Shown one piece after another: positions 1 through 12,461 of a stretch of DNA of 64,000 bases. This stretch comes from Acanthornis magna (taxonomy: Eukaryota; Chordata; Aves; Passeriformes; Acanthizidae), in contig JAWUZG010000365.1 in NCBI GenBank assembly GCA_036785705.1, positions 62,001 to 126,000 on the forward strand. Direction: 5' to 3'. The position numbers and the translations under genes were made by a program. Position 1 is the first letter of the stretch; every line of letters starts with the position of its first letter. The notes under the pieces were generated by a model that saw only the letters and a list, made by a program, of their open reading frames with translations, did not search any database and had not been told where the DNA came from.

Positions 1-3000
1 TGAAACACAGAAAGAGGAGCTGCCTCAAATATTTATTCACTGTCCACTCAATTCTTTAGAAAAGGAAGATCTAAAAGCATATCTGGCAGCCTATTTCTGT
101 GCAGGAGCACTCAAGTACTTGTCATCTGGCATAAGCAAGCCTAATAATGCTGAGTCCCTTCTACTTTTTGTTTCTGCAAAGGACTAAATCCAGAGATTAA
201 CTGTAACATCTTTCAACTACAGGCTCACATATTCATGAATAACAACAAGAAAATCTAAATCAGTACTTAATTTTTTGCGGCATCTTCAAGAGCAGCATGT
301 TAGAAACTATAATAGTCCAGACACAGGAGTCATTCTACAAGCTGATTCTGAAATACTGCGTATATAGTTTTGAAGGGTTTTAGGAGTTCTATTATTTAGG
401 TTTGGGAAAATAAGCTCAGCTTGGTTTTAGGTTGTTATTTTGACAGATAATTTAGATAGCAGGCAATTTCAATATTTTTCATAGTAAACCACAGACTGCA
501 AAGTTATGTTAAGAAAAATATGTCAAATATGTGCAATAGCAAGAAGCAATACAACATCATTTAAAAACAAGGTATTAAACATAGGTAATTTAGGTATAGT
601 GCTGGGCCTATAGATGTGTGCTGGAACCCTACTTTTGCTCAGCTTTGACTGCTGTCCAAACCTAATGAAGACTTGGAGGACCCAGGAATAGGCTTTGACT
701 GAATGATGAAGTACAGTAGAAGAGAAAATGAGCCTTGCTATGGCCCTGCCTTTTCAGTATAGAGGTCAGGAGCCAGACCCACTCTGTGCAAGTCCATCAC
801 CATCTATAACCCAATTCCCTCCTTCTATGTCCTGGAAAACATTTGCAATGCACAAGTCACTTAACATCCAAAAGAGGCTTCCCACTGGCTACAACAACTT
901 GTTTTGGCAAAGTGGGCACAGATTCAGGTTATGATTCATTCTTCAGCCTTTTCCTGCACATGTGGCATGGAACTGATAAGTACCTTGCAAGCCTCATGAT
1001 TGTCAGTAGCCCTGGTGTAACCTGACTGCTAACAGTGACAGCGGGGGCCACAGCACTGGGTACTCAGTAGCCTCATATAATAAGCAGAACTGTTTAAACA
1101 TCTAAGAAATACAGAATTAAGGGGTTGTTGTAGCCATTACTGAAGAAGCCAAATACCAGAAGTATGCAGCTCTAAGAAAAATAATGTCATTACTCACATT
1201 CTAGCTTCTTTTACCTGAACCTTATTGAACACATTGGTTAAAGGCTTGCGACCTCTTTTTCCTGAAATTCAGAAGAGTAAATGAAGAATAAAACTGATGC
1301 TAAATATGCAGTTATATTTTAAGCTTTATTCATATATCTTAAGTGCAAATATCATATATCTATATCTGCAAATATTCTAGGAAATGCAACGTGCATTTGA
1401 ATTTTTAAGCCGTTATTTATCGTAGACAAATTCTGAATTCATCACTCTAAATGCTGGCATATGAAAACTGAACTGTTCTAACCACATAGAATACTGTGAA
1501 ATACTTCTTTTTCTATCTTTTCTTTTTGTTCTTTCTTAAGAAATTAAGACAGGTTGGAGATCTCAACATTGCTTTATGGGTTCATTTTTAGCACTATCAA
1601 AATTTTCATTTCAACTTTTAATTGGTCTATCTATTATGCTATAAAAACAGTATAATTTTGTTTTTACATTATGTAAATGATAATACAAAATTCAGAAATA
1701 AATACTCTCAATAGAATAAAAAATGAAATACACACCTTCCTATTAATATTCTGATTCTGAAGAATCTGCATATCTCAATGTAATGTGTCTGATGAAAAGA
1801 AACACAGACCTGATTTTGAATGAGATCTGCTTGAAGTAGGGCATGGGCAATGTAAATGCTTTCAAATCATTCATCCAATTACAATTACATCAAATCAAAG
1901 TGAGATAAATGAAAACTAGAAACTTTGCAGATACTATTTAAACAGATCATAAAAGGAATAAATGCACGTATTCCTTTTATGGTGCACTGGACATGGTTGA
2001 GAAAAAGTCAATGATCTGATTAGTAAGAACTTACATATACTCACCAAAATAATACAAACAGTATATCTTGGCTTCAAACACCTATATAGTTATATAATTT
2101 CAGGAAATTTTACTGCAATAATGCTTTTTATATGCAGCTGTCTCTGACAGAACCGAATATATATTGAGGCGATACATGTTTGAGAAAATTACCATGGGCT
2201 AAGCTTAAGTGTTAGCACCTCAGCTGAACTGCTGTGCCTGCCTTAAGTTTTGAATTGTCCACAGTGAAGCAATCAAATTATTTTAAAGCTTTTCTACAAT
2301 TAGACTCCAAGCACTTCATTTTATTTCCAGCTAACATCAAAATTCCTGCCATAAACACAGAAGTCCCATAAGAAATAGGAATCAGAGTGGCTGCAATATG
2401 GTAATGGACTGAGCATTGAATCCGTGTTATAAAACCCGGATTCACTTCCCAGTGTTCTTGGATTTCCTTCAGCACCTTTCTGCACCTCACTGTGGTTCTT
2501 TTCCTGGTTGCCTTAGCTGTTACCATTATATATTTGAGGCAGAGACCATTTCACATAATGTGTTTAGGCAGTTCTACAGGGTGGCACTACCGTAAATTCA
2601 AGCCTTTTGATGCTATTGTAGAATTAATTAGAATGCAAAAATAAAAGCTTAAGATGTTTTCTGTATGTCACCGTTTCCATCCTGAAGTGTTTTGTACTTT
2701 TACCAGTGCCATCCAATAAACCATTCTTACAAAGACTAAATGTTGTTAATCCCTTAATCGAAATATATTTTCAATTTATTAACATGGAATTTACACAGGA
2801 AGTAATTTTAAATACTTACTAAATATTTACTTGTTTACTTACCATGATCTTATGAATTATGAGGGATTAATGGTGTGAGCTGAACTGATATTAAAAAAAG
2901 TTTTAAAGCATTTCTGCTTTAAGGGGTTTTTTTAAAATGTCTTCATCAGCATCTGTGACTTTTTTGAGGGAAAGGGGGAGAGAACTACATTTGATTATGT

Positions 3001-3940
3001 AAATCTGCTAATATAGTTATCCCTACTGAATCAGCTGTCTTGGCATAATATTTTAAACCAGAAAGCAGTCCTTTCTTAAACAAGAAACATTCTCCTCAAA
3101 GTGAGAGCTGAGATCTGTGTCTCTCATCTCATTTCCTGTCTTTCTAATTTTTAATCAAAATAGATGAAGTCATTGCTTAAAATGGGTATTCAGTCACATG
3201 AATATTGTGGAACTGGTAGAACATAGATGTTTAGTAGTAGAAGAGAAACATGACAGAGGTTAAATCCCACTGATCTCATTCCTTATCAGCGCCAATGGAT
3301 CGTATTCACATGACCTCAAGGGGATCTCACATAAAGACTATGAACCACAAACAACCCCCTCTATCCTCCCCAGCAGTACAAATTGGCTAAACTACTACAC
3401 AAACATCTAAAAAAATAAATCTTTATTCTGCAAAGTGTTGAATGCTCATACTGTAATCTCAGCAGAAACACAAGCACATAGTTCAGGGCGCAGCTGAAAC
3501 AGTATCAGAGTGCTCTGCACGTGCCTCACTAAGTCTTAAGGACACCAAATTGCAAACATCCTCTTTTCAACACATACAAACACACTCAAAGAGCAGGAAA
3601 AAGATTTCCCTCTTTTGATTAAACGTATTTCTGATATTTCTGCATCATACAAACTTCAAAGCACTTTTAAATGTGAACACTCCTAATCAATACTGAGTAA
3701 TTTTAACTCCCAAACTGACAACAGTTAATATTTATTTCTTATACCAATCTAAATATTTTATCTCAAGTCCGTTTTAATGTTTCCTGTGACCCTGCCTCTT
3801 TGAGGATAGGAAAGAAATATGATCCTCATGAGGCAGACACAGTTTTACCTGTTGTAGGAGACAATATCGCATAAGCACTCCCAGGGAAGATTGGCAGTGC
3901 TCTTTCAACCTGTCTTGCTGTCACCAGATGTCAAATTGAT
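1..3940. other. AT-rich non-coding DNA, no gene recognised
   Basis: I see no repeat family and no convincing coding region here beyond the exon-like block at 1215-1261. The longest ATG-started frame is a minus-strand 82-codon one at 2278-2526. It ends in a hydrophobic stretch but matches no family I know, so I do not call it a gene. Several minus-strand donor-like sites occur (near 1738, 2037 and 2840), each with a partial acceptor upstream. Those I checked either give stops in all frames or very short open frames. Confidence 0.6.
1215..1261 (-). other. Possible 47-bp internal exon (minus strand)
   Basis: Read on the minus strand, a pyrimidine-rich tract ending in TTTCAG is followed by 47 bases and then CAG|GTAAAAG, an acceptable donor. 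One frame is open. It takes two bases to finish a split codon and then reads KRGRKPLTNVFNKVQ, ending in phase 0. The basic KRGRK core is AT-hook-like or typical of a juxtamembrane segment. The incoming phase fits the outgoing phase of the block at 10017-10102, where G plus GA gives glycine. I cannot name a protein. Short open frames between splice-like signals are expected by chance in AT-rich DNA, so this is a candidate only. Confidence 0.25.
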
Positions 3941-4395
3941 AGTCATGGTGGGTTGACATTGGCTGTACACTGGGTGCCCACCACTCTACCATTCGCCTCC
4001 CCAGCTGGACAGGGGACAGAAAATATAATGAAAGGCTCGTGGAGGGGAAAGATAGGGACAGGGATAGTCACTGACCAGTTACTGTCACGGGCAAAACAGG
4101 TGAGTCACAGGGAAATTAGTACAATTTATTACCACTCACATCAGACTAGGACAATGAGAAATGGGGCTATTCTCACACTTCCCTCTGGCTGAAGTCGCAC
4201 AGCTTTTTATCTCCCACTTCTCAACTCTGGTATCCCAGAGGTGCTATCACTGTCTCTGATGGCTTCAGCCTTGGCCTGCTCGTGGCTCCATCTTGGAGCC
4301 AACTGACTCTGCTGGACATGGGGAAGACTTTTCACAGAAGCCACCCCTGTAGCCCACCCTGTAATAACCTGGCCACACAAACCAAATACACCAAT
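3941..4395 (-). mobile_element. Endogenous retrovirus LTR fragment (avian ERV type)
   Basis: The region resembles a common bird LTR read in reverse. The + strand begins with a degenerate GTCATGGTGGGTTGAC end, which is the 3' LTR terminus on the minus strand. It continues with the characteristic GGTGCCCACC, AGCTGGACAGGGGA and TCACGGGCAAAACAGG blocks. In minus orientation there is a TATA-like GATAAAAAG near 4203-4212 and an AATAAA polyadenylation signal at 4125-4130. That order, U3 then R then U5, fits an LTR read right to left. The far edge near 4395 is estimated from where the resemblance fades. The terminal dinucleotides are decayed. I see no second copy and no target-site duplication, so it is a solo or partial LTR. 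Assignment to an ERVL-like family is from memory of bird repeats and was not searched. Confidence 0.75.
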
Positions 4396-7300
4396 TTATG
4401 TATTATATTACAGGAGCTGACACAAATTTTGTTACTGCACAAGTATCAAAGTGCACTTTCCCATTGTGATGCACCAGCTTCACAGAAGTGATAGTGCAGG
4501 AATGTGGTGCTCTCATTTTTCCAAAAGAGATGGGCTTCCCAACAAGACTATGCATTTTCGACAACAGAGCACCTCTAGGGAATACCCTAGGAATGTGGTT
4601 CCCTTAACACCCTCAGAAAGGTATGCCATCTTGCATAACAGAAGCTGTTCTCTACATGAAAGAGTATTACAACACCGCATCAAGCAAAAGAACACAACTT
4701 CAGTTTCTTTACAGCGAAATGAAAGCTAGTGAGTCAGTCCCATTTTCATTTTCCTGCGATGCTATATGTAACTGATAAATTGTCACAAGAATAAAACATA
4801 GATATAAATATTTCTTCCGCATGGAACCACCCATTCAAATTGTAAGAAAGAACCCAAACATCATCAGCAGTACTCAATGATGTAATTAGAGTATAGTAAG
4901 TATACTGTGAATGAGTTTGTTCTCCAATTTGTTTTTCTGCTTGCAATCATAACATTGCCTGAGCCTAACTTTTTGTATCTAATGTTCCATTAGTACCCAG
5001 CATTCTAGCTCAGGTTATTTCCTGAAATTCTTTTGCAATCCACAAGGCCACACAAGGTCAGTACTTTCAGATATTGAACCACTGCCATCTGAAGACATTC
5101 CAGCTGTGAGGGCTAGCTAGTTTTCCTGCCATGAACATCTCCTTCATTTACAAGATTGCTTTCTCCACATTTCCCTTTTCACTCAGTAAATGAAAATTAC
5201 ATGCATCTCTGTTTTAATGAGGAAAAAATAGAAACTGAAGATTTCATGTCAGAACTCCAGTGTTTCAAATAAGACTGTTTTCCTTCCTCCCCCCTATTCT
5301 TAATGCTCATTTCTCTTTTCCCCTGTGTTCATTAAACTGTCCTGTCTACGGTAATACAGATCAAAGTCCACTCAGAATTACACAGCCCTAATGCAAAATG
5401 ATCTACAAAGAACTTCATAATGCTGCTTAATTTGCCGATCTTTAGGGTAAGTTGCCCAAGATACAGAGATCCCATTCGCATATCAGCTTTCCTAATGACT
5501 GGAACTCAGTTCTTAGATTAGTCCATCAGAAAGAATACTCATCAAGGTTAATTTAATCAGGTGTAGATAATGTGTTGAAATAGTCTCCAGTCAATGGAGA
5601 AAAAAATATCCACCAGCAAAGCCTAATCTGACTGTTCTGACTCCCTCTGTGGAGGACAAATGCCATCTCCTCCACTGAGTATAGACGGGGCTGATGGAGA
5701 TCAGCCTTACTGAGCTAATGTCAGCGTTCACAAGGAGCTCCTTCAAGTTTATTTCCTCATCTCTGTTTTCCTTTTCTCAGGCTTTACTGTCAGAGGACAA
5801 AACTGCTGCCAAAACTCAGACCCCAGAGGACTTAAGGAATATTTAAGTAGTCTCCATACCTACAGAGTGTATACATTTAGCCAGTTCTTTCTGAAATTGA
5901 GATGCATGGAAATGTCACATTCCAGACATCAAAATATCACTGCAGTGGAGCAGCCTAGGAGATCAAAATCAAACTATAACTAAAAGCTTAGATAGAAACA
6001 CAGAATTTGCAAAGCAAACTAAAATCTGCACATCTGGGAAAAAAATCATATGCACATTTTTTGCTGTGCAGGTGACAAGCACAGAACTTTATGGGATACA
6101 AACACAGGTCCATGCTGGTGGACTTTTACATGCATGTATGCCACTAAAAATTAAGATGTGGGTGTGGGTACTGACCATGCTCACCCATGCAAGTGTGCTC
6201 AAAAAGACTTTTGATGACATGAAAACAGCGTCAGTGCATAGCTATTTATGACTTTAAGGTGGCCTCCCGCATCTTATAAATTTCTGAAGCAACTAAGAGT
6301 TGAGAAAGGAAGCTGGTGCTGTGATGTTGATCATAGCATCATCCTGGGCGCCTGCACAGTCGTGCAGGAAAAGGCGAGCCCCTAAAGCCAAGCAGCAGTG
6401 TCACTTCTTCCCAGCATGCAGTCTTCAGAAGCAGGCACAGGGAACATATCAAGAATATAGCAAAGATGTGTAGGAAAAAAAAACACGAGGAATGGACACC
6501 AAGATCTATGTAATAAAAGATCAGTCTTTGTTACTTCCTTGGTTCCTCTGATATTCAAGGGCACCACAGTCTCACAAAGCATTGACCTTCCCAGCAGTCC
6601 CACATGGGTGAGAAGTACTTCCCTCCCTCCACGTGGGGACATGAGGTACGAGTGATCAAGAATAATGAGTCTGATGCAGCCTGGGATGTGGCCCTGAGAA
6701 GTTTGGCCAGCTGAGATGAGAACTGAGGAGCCATCTTCTGGCTCCTCATTCAGCTCCTGAAGAGAGAACCAGGGACTCAGTCAAGTAAGACTTGCAAGTT
6801 ACGGCCTGAAAGCACCAAGGAAAAGACTATAGATCTCTCTAAATCCTGAGTGAAGCACCACCTTTCCATATTTTTCACTAATATTTCCATGAATATTTCT
6901 TTCCACAGCTATAACCATCAACTCAACTAGATTTTCCTGTGGTACGTGGAGAGGGATTTCCCCACAATTAGGAAGAATATATAAAATTTAGTTTCCTTAT
7001 TTGAAAGTATATAACATCTAATTCCCTGATTGCCATAGGTCATATAACTATGTTCAGAAACACCAAAATAGGAAAACATACTTGCCATAAATTGTTCTTT
7101 TCAAAACATACCACCAGCTAAAGCATGGTATTAAAGCTAATTTTAACATAATCTGAAATAGGATCAGAATAAGGATCACATTTCCCATGTTACATCTATT
7201 TTCAGGTTTAAAATATTCAAAACAAAAATGTTTACTTTTCCTAAATCTAAAAGCAACATGCATGGCAAACTATATTCTGGCCAACACTGCTCATCAATTG

Positions 7301-10300
7301 AACATTTCAGGGTTTTTCTGGACATACAGAGCTCTCACTGCAATGAATCAGGCAGAGCTGAATATAAATTTTTACCTAGATCCAAACAGAGGACTTAATA
7401 ATTACTAGTGAAGGAATACTTTCAAATTCTTGTTTTATTTCATTTCTCATTTTTAGTCACATTTTCTCTGAGCTTTAAGAATGACTTTAGGCTATTCAGT
7501 TTCAGCAAACCTGGCTGGATTAATCAACAGCATCACACATTTTGTACCAGACCAAATATTGATCCATGAAGAGTTATTTCTGAAGGGTATTAGAAATGGA
7601 AAACTTCCATGTGTTCTTTTCTGTAACTCGTTCACCTATCTCTATACAAAATTGAAGTTTCATTTATGGTTTTTACAGTTTGGTCTAGACTTACTCTGAA
7701 AAAGTATTCAGGAGATGCACACAGAAATTACCATGCCTTTAGGAATTTGAAAGTATAAATCTGCACTTTTAAACTACAAATATCCATTTCAATACTTACA
7801 AATAAAATAATAAGCCATTTTATGATTTCTATTTAGCTTGTTTTTCAGAAAAACCAAAGTAAAAAATTTTAAAAATTGGGAATAACAATCCCACCAAAAA
7901 TTTAAGGATCTGATCTTTCAAGAAAACCCAGACTCAGTTGAAAACTTGATCATTGATGCCCATTCCTGATTTCAAGGAGAATTAAAAGCACAGAAAACTT
8001 CTTTACAGGACTCCTTATTATATTGTGTACTTTGTTGTGCTTTGTGAGAACTCAGTAAAATTAATAATTTCAGCTTAGAAAGATGAGACATTCTGTGCCT
8101 TAGCTGGAAGCTATCTTCCTTGTCTATTAGTCAAACATTCAAAAGGATATAACACAGAGTTTAGTTTCTGGCCTGGCAACATTTCTCAGCTGCTTTACAT
8201 GAGGTTTGCTGCTAATAACTAGACAGGATGTAAAGAACTAAGGAACATCAAAAAGTGGTTCTAGGATAAATATGTTTCACTGCCAACACAGGAACTGAGC
8301 ATTTGTGCAAATCTAAGACAGCGTTTGGTTTTCTTTAGGAACTGATTCTTTATCGATGCTTCTAAACATGAACAGTTTCCATAATGCATTCGGTATATTA
8401 AATTACCAGCTTAGCTTTCAAGCAGAGTCTACTGTCACAAGTCTGTTCTACCTCCCATACGTTCCAAACTTCAAAGATTTTTCAAATATCTGTTTTGGTC
8501 CCAGTGCTATTCTATTGAGAACAGGCCCAAACAAAATTTGTAAGACAAAGGTAATGAAATTACAGGATATGTCACTTTGATCTGTTTTCTTCAGTGCACC
8601 ACACAAACCAGACCCTGAAAAGTACATCTGAAGATAAACAGCTCATACACTGTTGAAGCACTGTGCATTTTCAGCATTTCCTGTGCTGAAACAGCCTTGA
8701 GTGGGCTATGTAGATAAATGAACACCATGAAAAGCACAGACAGGTCTGCTTGCAAGATACTTAACACTGCCTGTGGGATAAACATTCATACAAGTCAAGA
8801 CTCCACTGAGTATATAGAAATTAAATATATCATTTGGAAATACAATAAACAAAAATGTTTCACAAACTTAGAGCTGATCTGAGAAAGTGCAGATTAAGCC
8901 GAGTACAATCTTATAAAGGTACAGAGCCTCCTGCCACCGCAGCAGTGTCTGCAGACTCCTGATTTCACCAAATGTGCCCCAGTTTCCATGCCACGTACAT
9001 TATCCTATATGTTGTGCAGCAAATTGAGTGAAAACATGGATGAAGGCACAGGTTAGTGCTGGCTTTTGCTGAGGTGGTGTGCAGTGACAGTGTACTTGGG
9101 TGAAAAAACACTGGAGAGGCATTTCCTCCCTTCCAGATGACTGGCAGCAGGGAAGTGATACAGCCCTAAGGCACAGGTGCACTCATCCAAAGGGAGGGAC
9201 TTGGGTCACTAAAAGGACCTGCAAGAAACAGGTACAGCTACTTGTCTTCCTCAAGCTGACTGGTTAGTGAGAAGGAGCACCATTCACTCCCAACACATGC
9301 ACCTTTCACATCAGCTTCAGCAGATCATTTTCTCTTCCTTCTCAAGCCAGTATAGATTAAACAGATTTACCAGAGATTCCACAGTACACATGAAAGATGA
9401 TTGACATCGAATCACTGTGACCCCCAAATCAGTTACACCCTAAAAGGTCAAAAGCAGCACACTTTGTTTAACAGATTCAAAAATCTGACTGTGACTTACT
9501 GTCCTTTCAATACAAACAGTTGTATTTACTGACAAATTGGCATTGTTTTTCCAAAGAAGAATCTCTTTCCTTATTTCAAGACCAAGGCCAAACCAAAACT
9601 ATCTGAACTGCTACTTAGACACAGATCAAATATAATATCCCTAAAGGTCATGTCAAGAGCCATCCTTCAAGGTTAGCTGCATTAGATGATGACTATAAAC
9701 AAGTAGATAACAATAGCTAAATAGACATTTGCTTTTTGCAACATGTTCTCACTGGCATCAGTAGATCTGCTAATGGGAGCAAGTGCAACTCACTAGGATG
9801 TGTCTGCTAGGACAGCAGAGGGGGCATTGCCCATTTTGCTTTAGAAACACACAGCAGTGAAGGAACAGGATGAGGATTGCATAAGAAAAAATCACATTTG
9901 CTGAAGAAATTGCACCTGACTTAAAGAAGGCCTAAAAGACCACTTCTCCAGTTTGTTTCTAGGATAAGATGGTTATGAGGGTGAAGCATATGAATAGCAA
10001 AAGGCTTATTTTTTACCTTTTCTCCTCAGCTGAGTTTTCACAGCACAGACTAGGAGCACAGTCAATAAGGTCGGGATGAATATTGCAAAATTAATTAGGA
10101 AACTGCAAAGGAAACAGCCAGGAAACTGAAAATTAAGCAGATCAAACAGGAGGTCCACATATCGACCATGGTCAACATCCAGGGAGAAAACTTTCACACA
10201 TCTTTCAGTCTCACACCTTCACAGTGGCAAAAGACTGCAGTATGACCATCTCCTACTTTGCTGAAAACAGCTGCTAATAGCTCCAGCACCAGAAAATCTA

Positions 10301-11913
10301 GAGAAAAATTGTTTTCCTAGGAAGCTCCTTTCATCTCTATAGGTCTTGGACACCATTAAGTCACACTTGTAACTTTGAGGGCATTCTTTATCCGTGGAAA
10401 TGCATAACAAAATGGGACACATTACACATATTCTCCAGTCAGCAGCAGGCAAGCACTGGCTTATGCACAAGCAAGGTGTGCATCGTTTCCCCACAGGAAG
10501 CTTCAATTATCTTAATGAGACTACTCATGTTGGAAGCATCTACATCAAACAACCTGTTTAGTTTATTTAAGATGCGATAAGGAGGCAGTTAGTGCATAGA
10601 CTCAGTGCGGAAGATACTCTTTGCTTTTTCCTCAGACAAACTCATAAGAATTCACATCAATGGAAGCTGAAGCTAACCAAATTCAGGCTAGAAGTTTAAT
10701 CACTGCAACGTCACACTGAAATGCAGAGGCTTTAGCATTGCCTGACACCTTGAAATCAAAGCTAGCAAACTGTTAAAAACGTGCTATAACTCAGACACAT
10801 ATTCATGGGCCTGACATAGCAACTGTTGTTGTGGTTTGTTGCCCAATATTATAAAGGTTGTCACTGAAGATCTTGGCTCTACCTCTGGTCACAGAGCACT
10901 TTAATCTATGGCGCTATTCATTTTACCTTCTTTCTGTGTCAAAAGGTAAAATGTATCAGTCTGTATGTGAACTTAAGTCACCAGCTTAAACATGTAAGGA
11001 AGGACGAAAAAGATAGAAACTCTTCACTTTAAGAGATTTTTGCCAGGACAGTTTTAAGTCTGTTTTACAATGTGAGTGGGTTGTTTTGTTCGGTTGGTCT
11101 TTTTAAGAGGAAAATGGCAGAGCTTTTGGATGGCTCCATTCACAAGATCGGAAGAGAAAGCAAAGAGATCTTCCTCCTCAAAAACATTTAATATAGACTA
11201 ATAAACTTAAATGAAATTGATGGAAAATATAGATAAATTAAGTAAAAAATAATTACAATATATTTCCCACAGACCTGAGGAATGTGAAATAATAGTTACC
11301 TGGCTCCAGGTGGCAACAATTTCTATTCCTACAAATATTTTTGACATAGCTCTGTGATAATATAGGATGAAATTAAGACCTATTTTTGAGTGATAGGGCA
11401 TGGCCAAGATGTCTTGGAAAATACTTCAAAAAGGCTTTCTAGTTTGATTCATTTGAAAATTCTCTTTGTTCAGTTTTATACTGAGGATAAGGTTGTGGCA
11501 AGAGTAAAAGCAAGAATAGCATAAGAGCATTTGTAGAAGGAAAGGAGTGTCAAGAGAGAGCCCTTGAGTGCCCTCTGTCCCAGCTTTCCTCTTCCAACCG
11601 GAAAAAGCACCTGAAAAAAAAAGTTGGTGCTTTCATGTTCTCCTAATATTACTTTTCTTGTCTAGAGCATTTGCTGATAGCAGTCTTCCAAACTCTTTGG
11701 AAGAGTTTTTTCTGGAACAGTTTTTCTGGAAATTACTTTCTGAAATAATCTTACTTAAACAAATAAAAACCAGCTGTCTTCTCGGGACTAGAAATCATTG
11801 GATATACAAACACATGACACTGTAAGCAAAGATATACAGGAAAAAGGTTGTGAGCAATACATCAGGCAAAGCACTCAACAAAACCACAAAAACAGAGCCA
11901 TGAGGAATCTTAC
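4396..11913. other. AT-rich non-coding DNA, no gene recognised
   Basis: This stretch holds many short frames of 60-95 codons on both strands, none with a recognisable domain. A slightly GC-richer patch at about 6340-6760 carries overlapping minus-strand frames of 64 and 86 codons that I do not recognise. The exon-like block at 10017-10102 is the only part listed separately. I found no microsatellite of note and no transposon end. Confidence 0.6.
10017..10102 (-). other. Possible 86-bp exon encoding a membrane segment
   Basis: On the minus strand a good acceptor (CTGTTTCCTTTGCAG) precedes 86 bases that end AAAAG|GTAAAAA. Only one frame is open. It begins with the last base of a split codon, reads FLINFAIFIPTLLTVLLV, then a short CAVKTQLRRK tail, and stops one base into the next codon. 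A hydrophobic run of about 20 residues followed by a basic tail is what a single-pass membrane helix and its cytoplasmic edge look like. The outgoing phase fits the 47-bp block at 1215-1261. No family is recognised. Hydrophobic frames are common in AT-rich DNA, so chance remains the leading alternative. Confidence 0.3.
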
Positions 11914-12461
11914 TGTGCTGGTTTTGGCTGCAGTACAGTTGGTTTTCTTCACAGTGGCTCATATGGGGCTTAGTTTCAGATTTGTGCTGAACATGGTGAT
12001 GATAATACAGAGATGTTTTTGTTACTGCTGAGCAGGGCATACACAGAGCCAAGGTCTTTGCTGCTTTTCCTACAGCCATGCTGGTGAGGAGGCTGGAGGT
12101 GCATGGGAGGAGACACAGCTGGGACAGGTGACCCAAACTGACCAAAGGGAAATGCCAGACCATGTGACATCCTGCTCAGGGGAGGGGGGATATAGTAGGA
12201 AGAAGGGGAACATCTGAAGTGATGGCTTTTGCCTCCCCAAGTCACTGTTACCTGTGATGGGGCCCTTGGGAAACACTGAATTAATTCCTTGTTTTCCTTT
12301 GCTTGTGTGTTTGACTTTTGCTTTCCCTATTAAACTGTCTTTATCTCAACCCACGAGTTTCCTCATTTTTACCCTTCCCATTCTCTCCCCAGTCCCACTG
12401 GTGGGGGAGAGAGCGAGCAGCTGCCTGGGGCTCGGCTGCTGGCTGGGGTTAAACCATGACA
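11914..12461 (+). mobile_element. Solo LTR of an avian ERVL-like endogenous retrovirus
   Basis: The sequence starts TGTGCTGGTTTTGGCTG and ends GGGGTTAAACCATGACA, the TG...CA ends of a retroviral LTR. The interior carries blocks I recognise from bird ERVL-type LTRs: GTTACTGCTGAGCAG, GACCAAAGGGAAATGCCAGACC, GAATTAATTCCTTGTTTT and TCTTTATCTCAACCCACGAG. A TATA-like TATAG lies at 12191 and an ATTAAA polyadenylation signal at 12329-12334, correctly ordered for plus-strand U3-R-U5. At about 548 bp it appears nearly full length. No internal retroviral sequence follows, so it is best read as a solo LTR left by recombination. I could not see a clean 5-bp target-site duplication (CTTAC before, GAGGC after). 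The short open frames inside it are incidental. Confidence 0.87.

Noticed and set aside
2842..2883. Minus-strand block between a T-rich acceptor-like tract (TTTTTTTAATATCAG) and ATG|GTAAGTAAAC
   Set aside because: All three frames contain stops, and it lacks the fused acceptor-donor that marks the recursive site at 54304.
5343..5456. Plus-strand exon-like block ending at GTAAGTTGCC
   Set aside because: Every frame contains a stop and the acceptor is poor.
10219..10506. A 95-codon minus-strand frame with many cysteines, close to the 10017-10102 block
   Set aside because: No acceptor or donor of quality bounds it, its cysteine spacing fits no domain I know, and it is not phase-linked to the neighbouring block.
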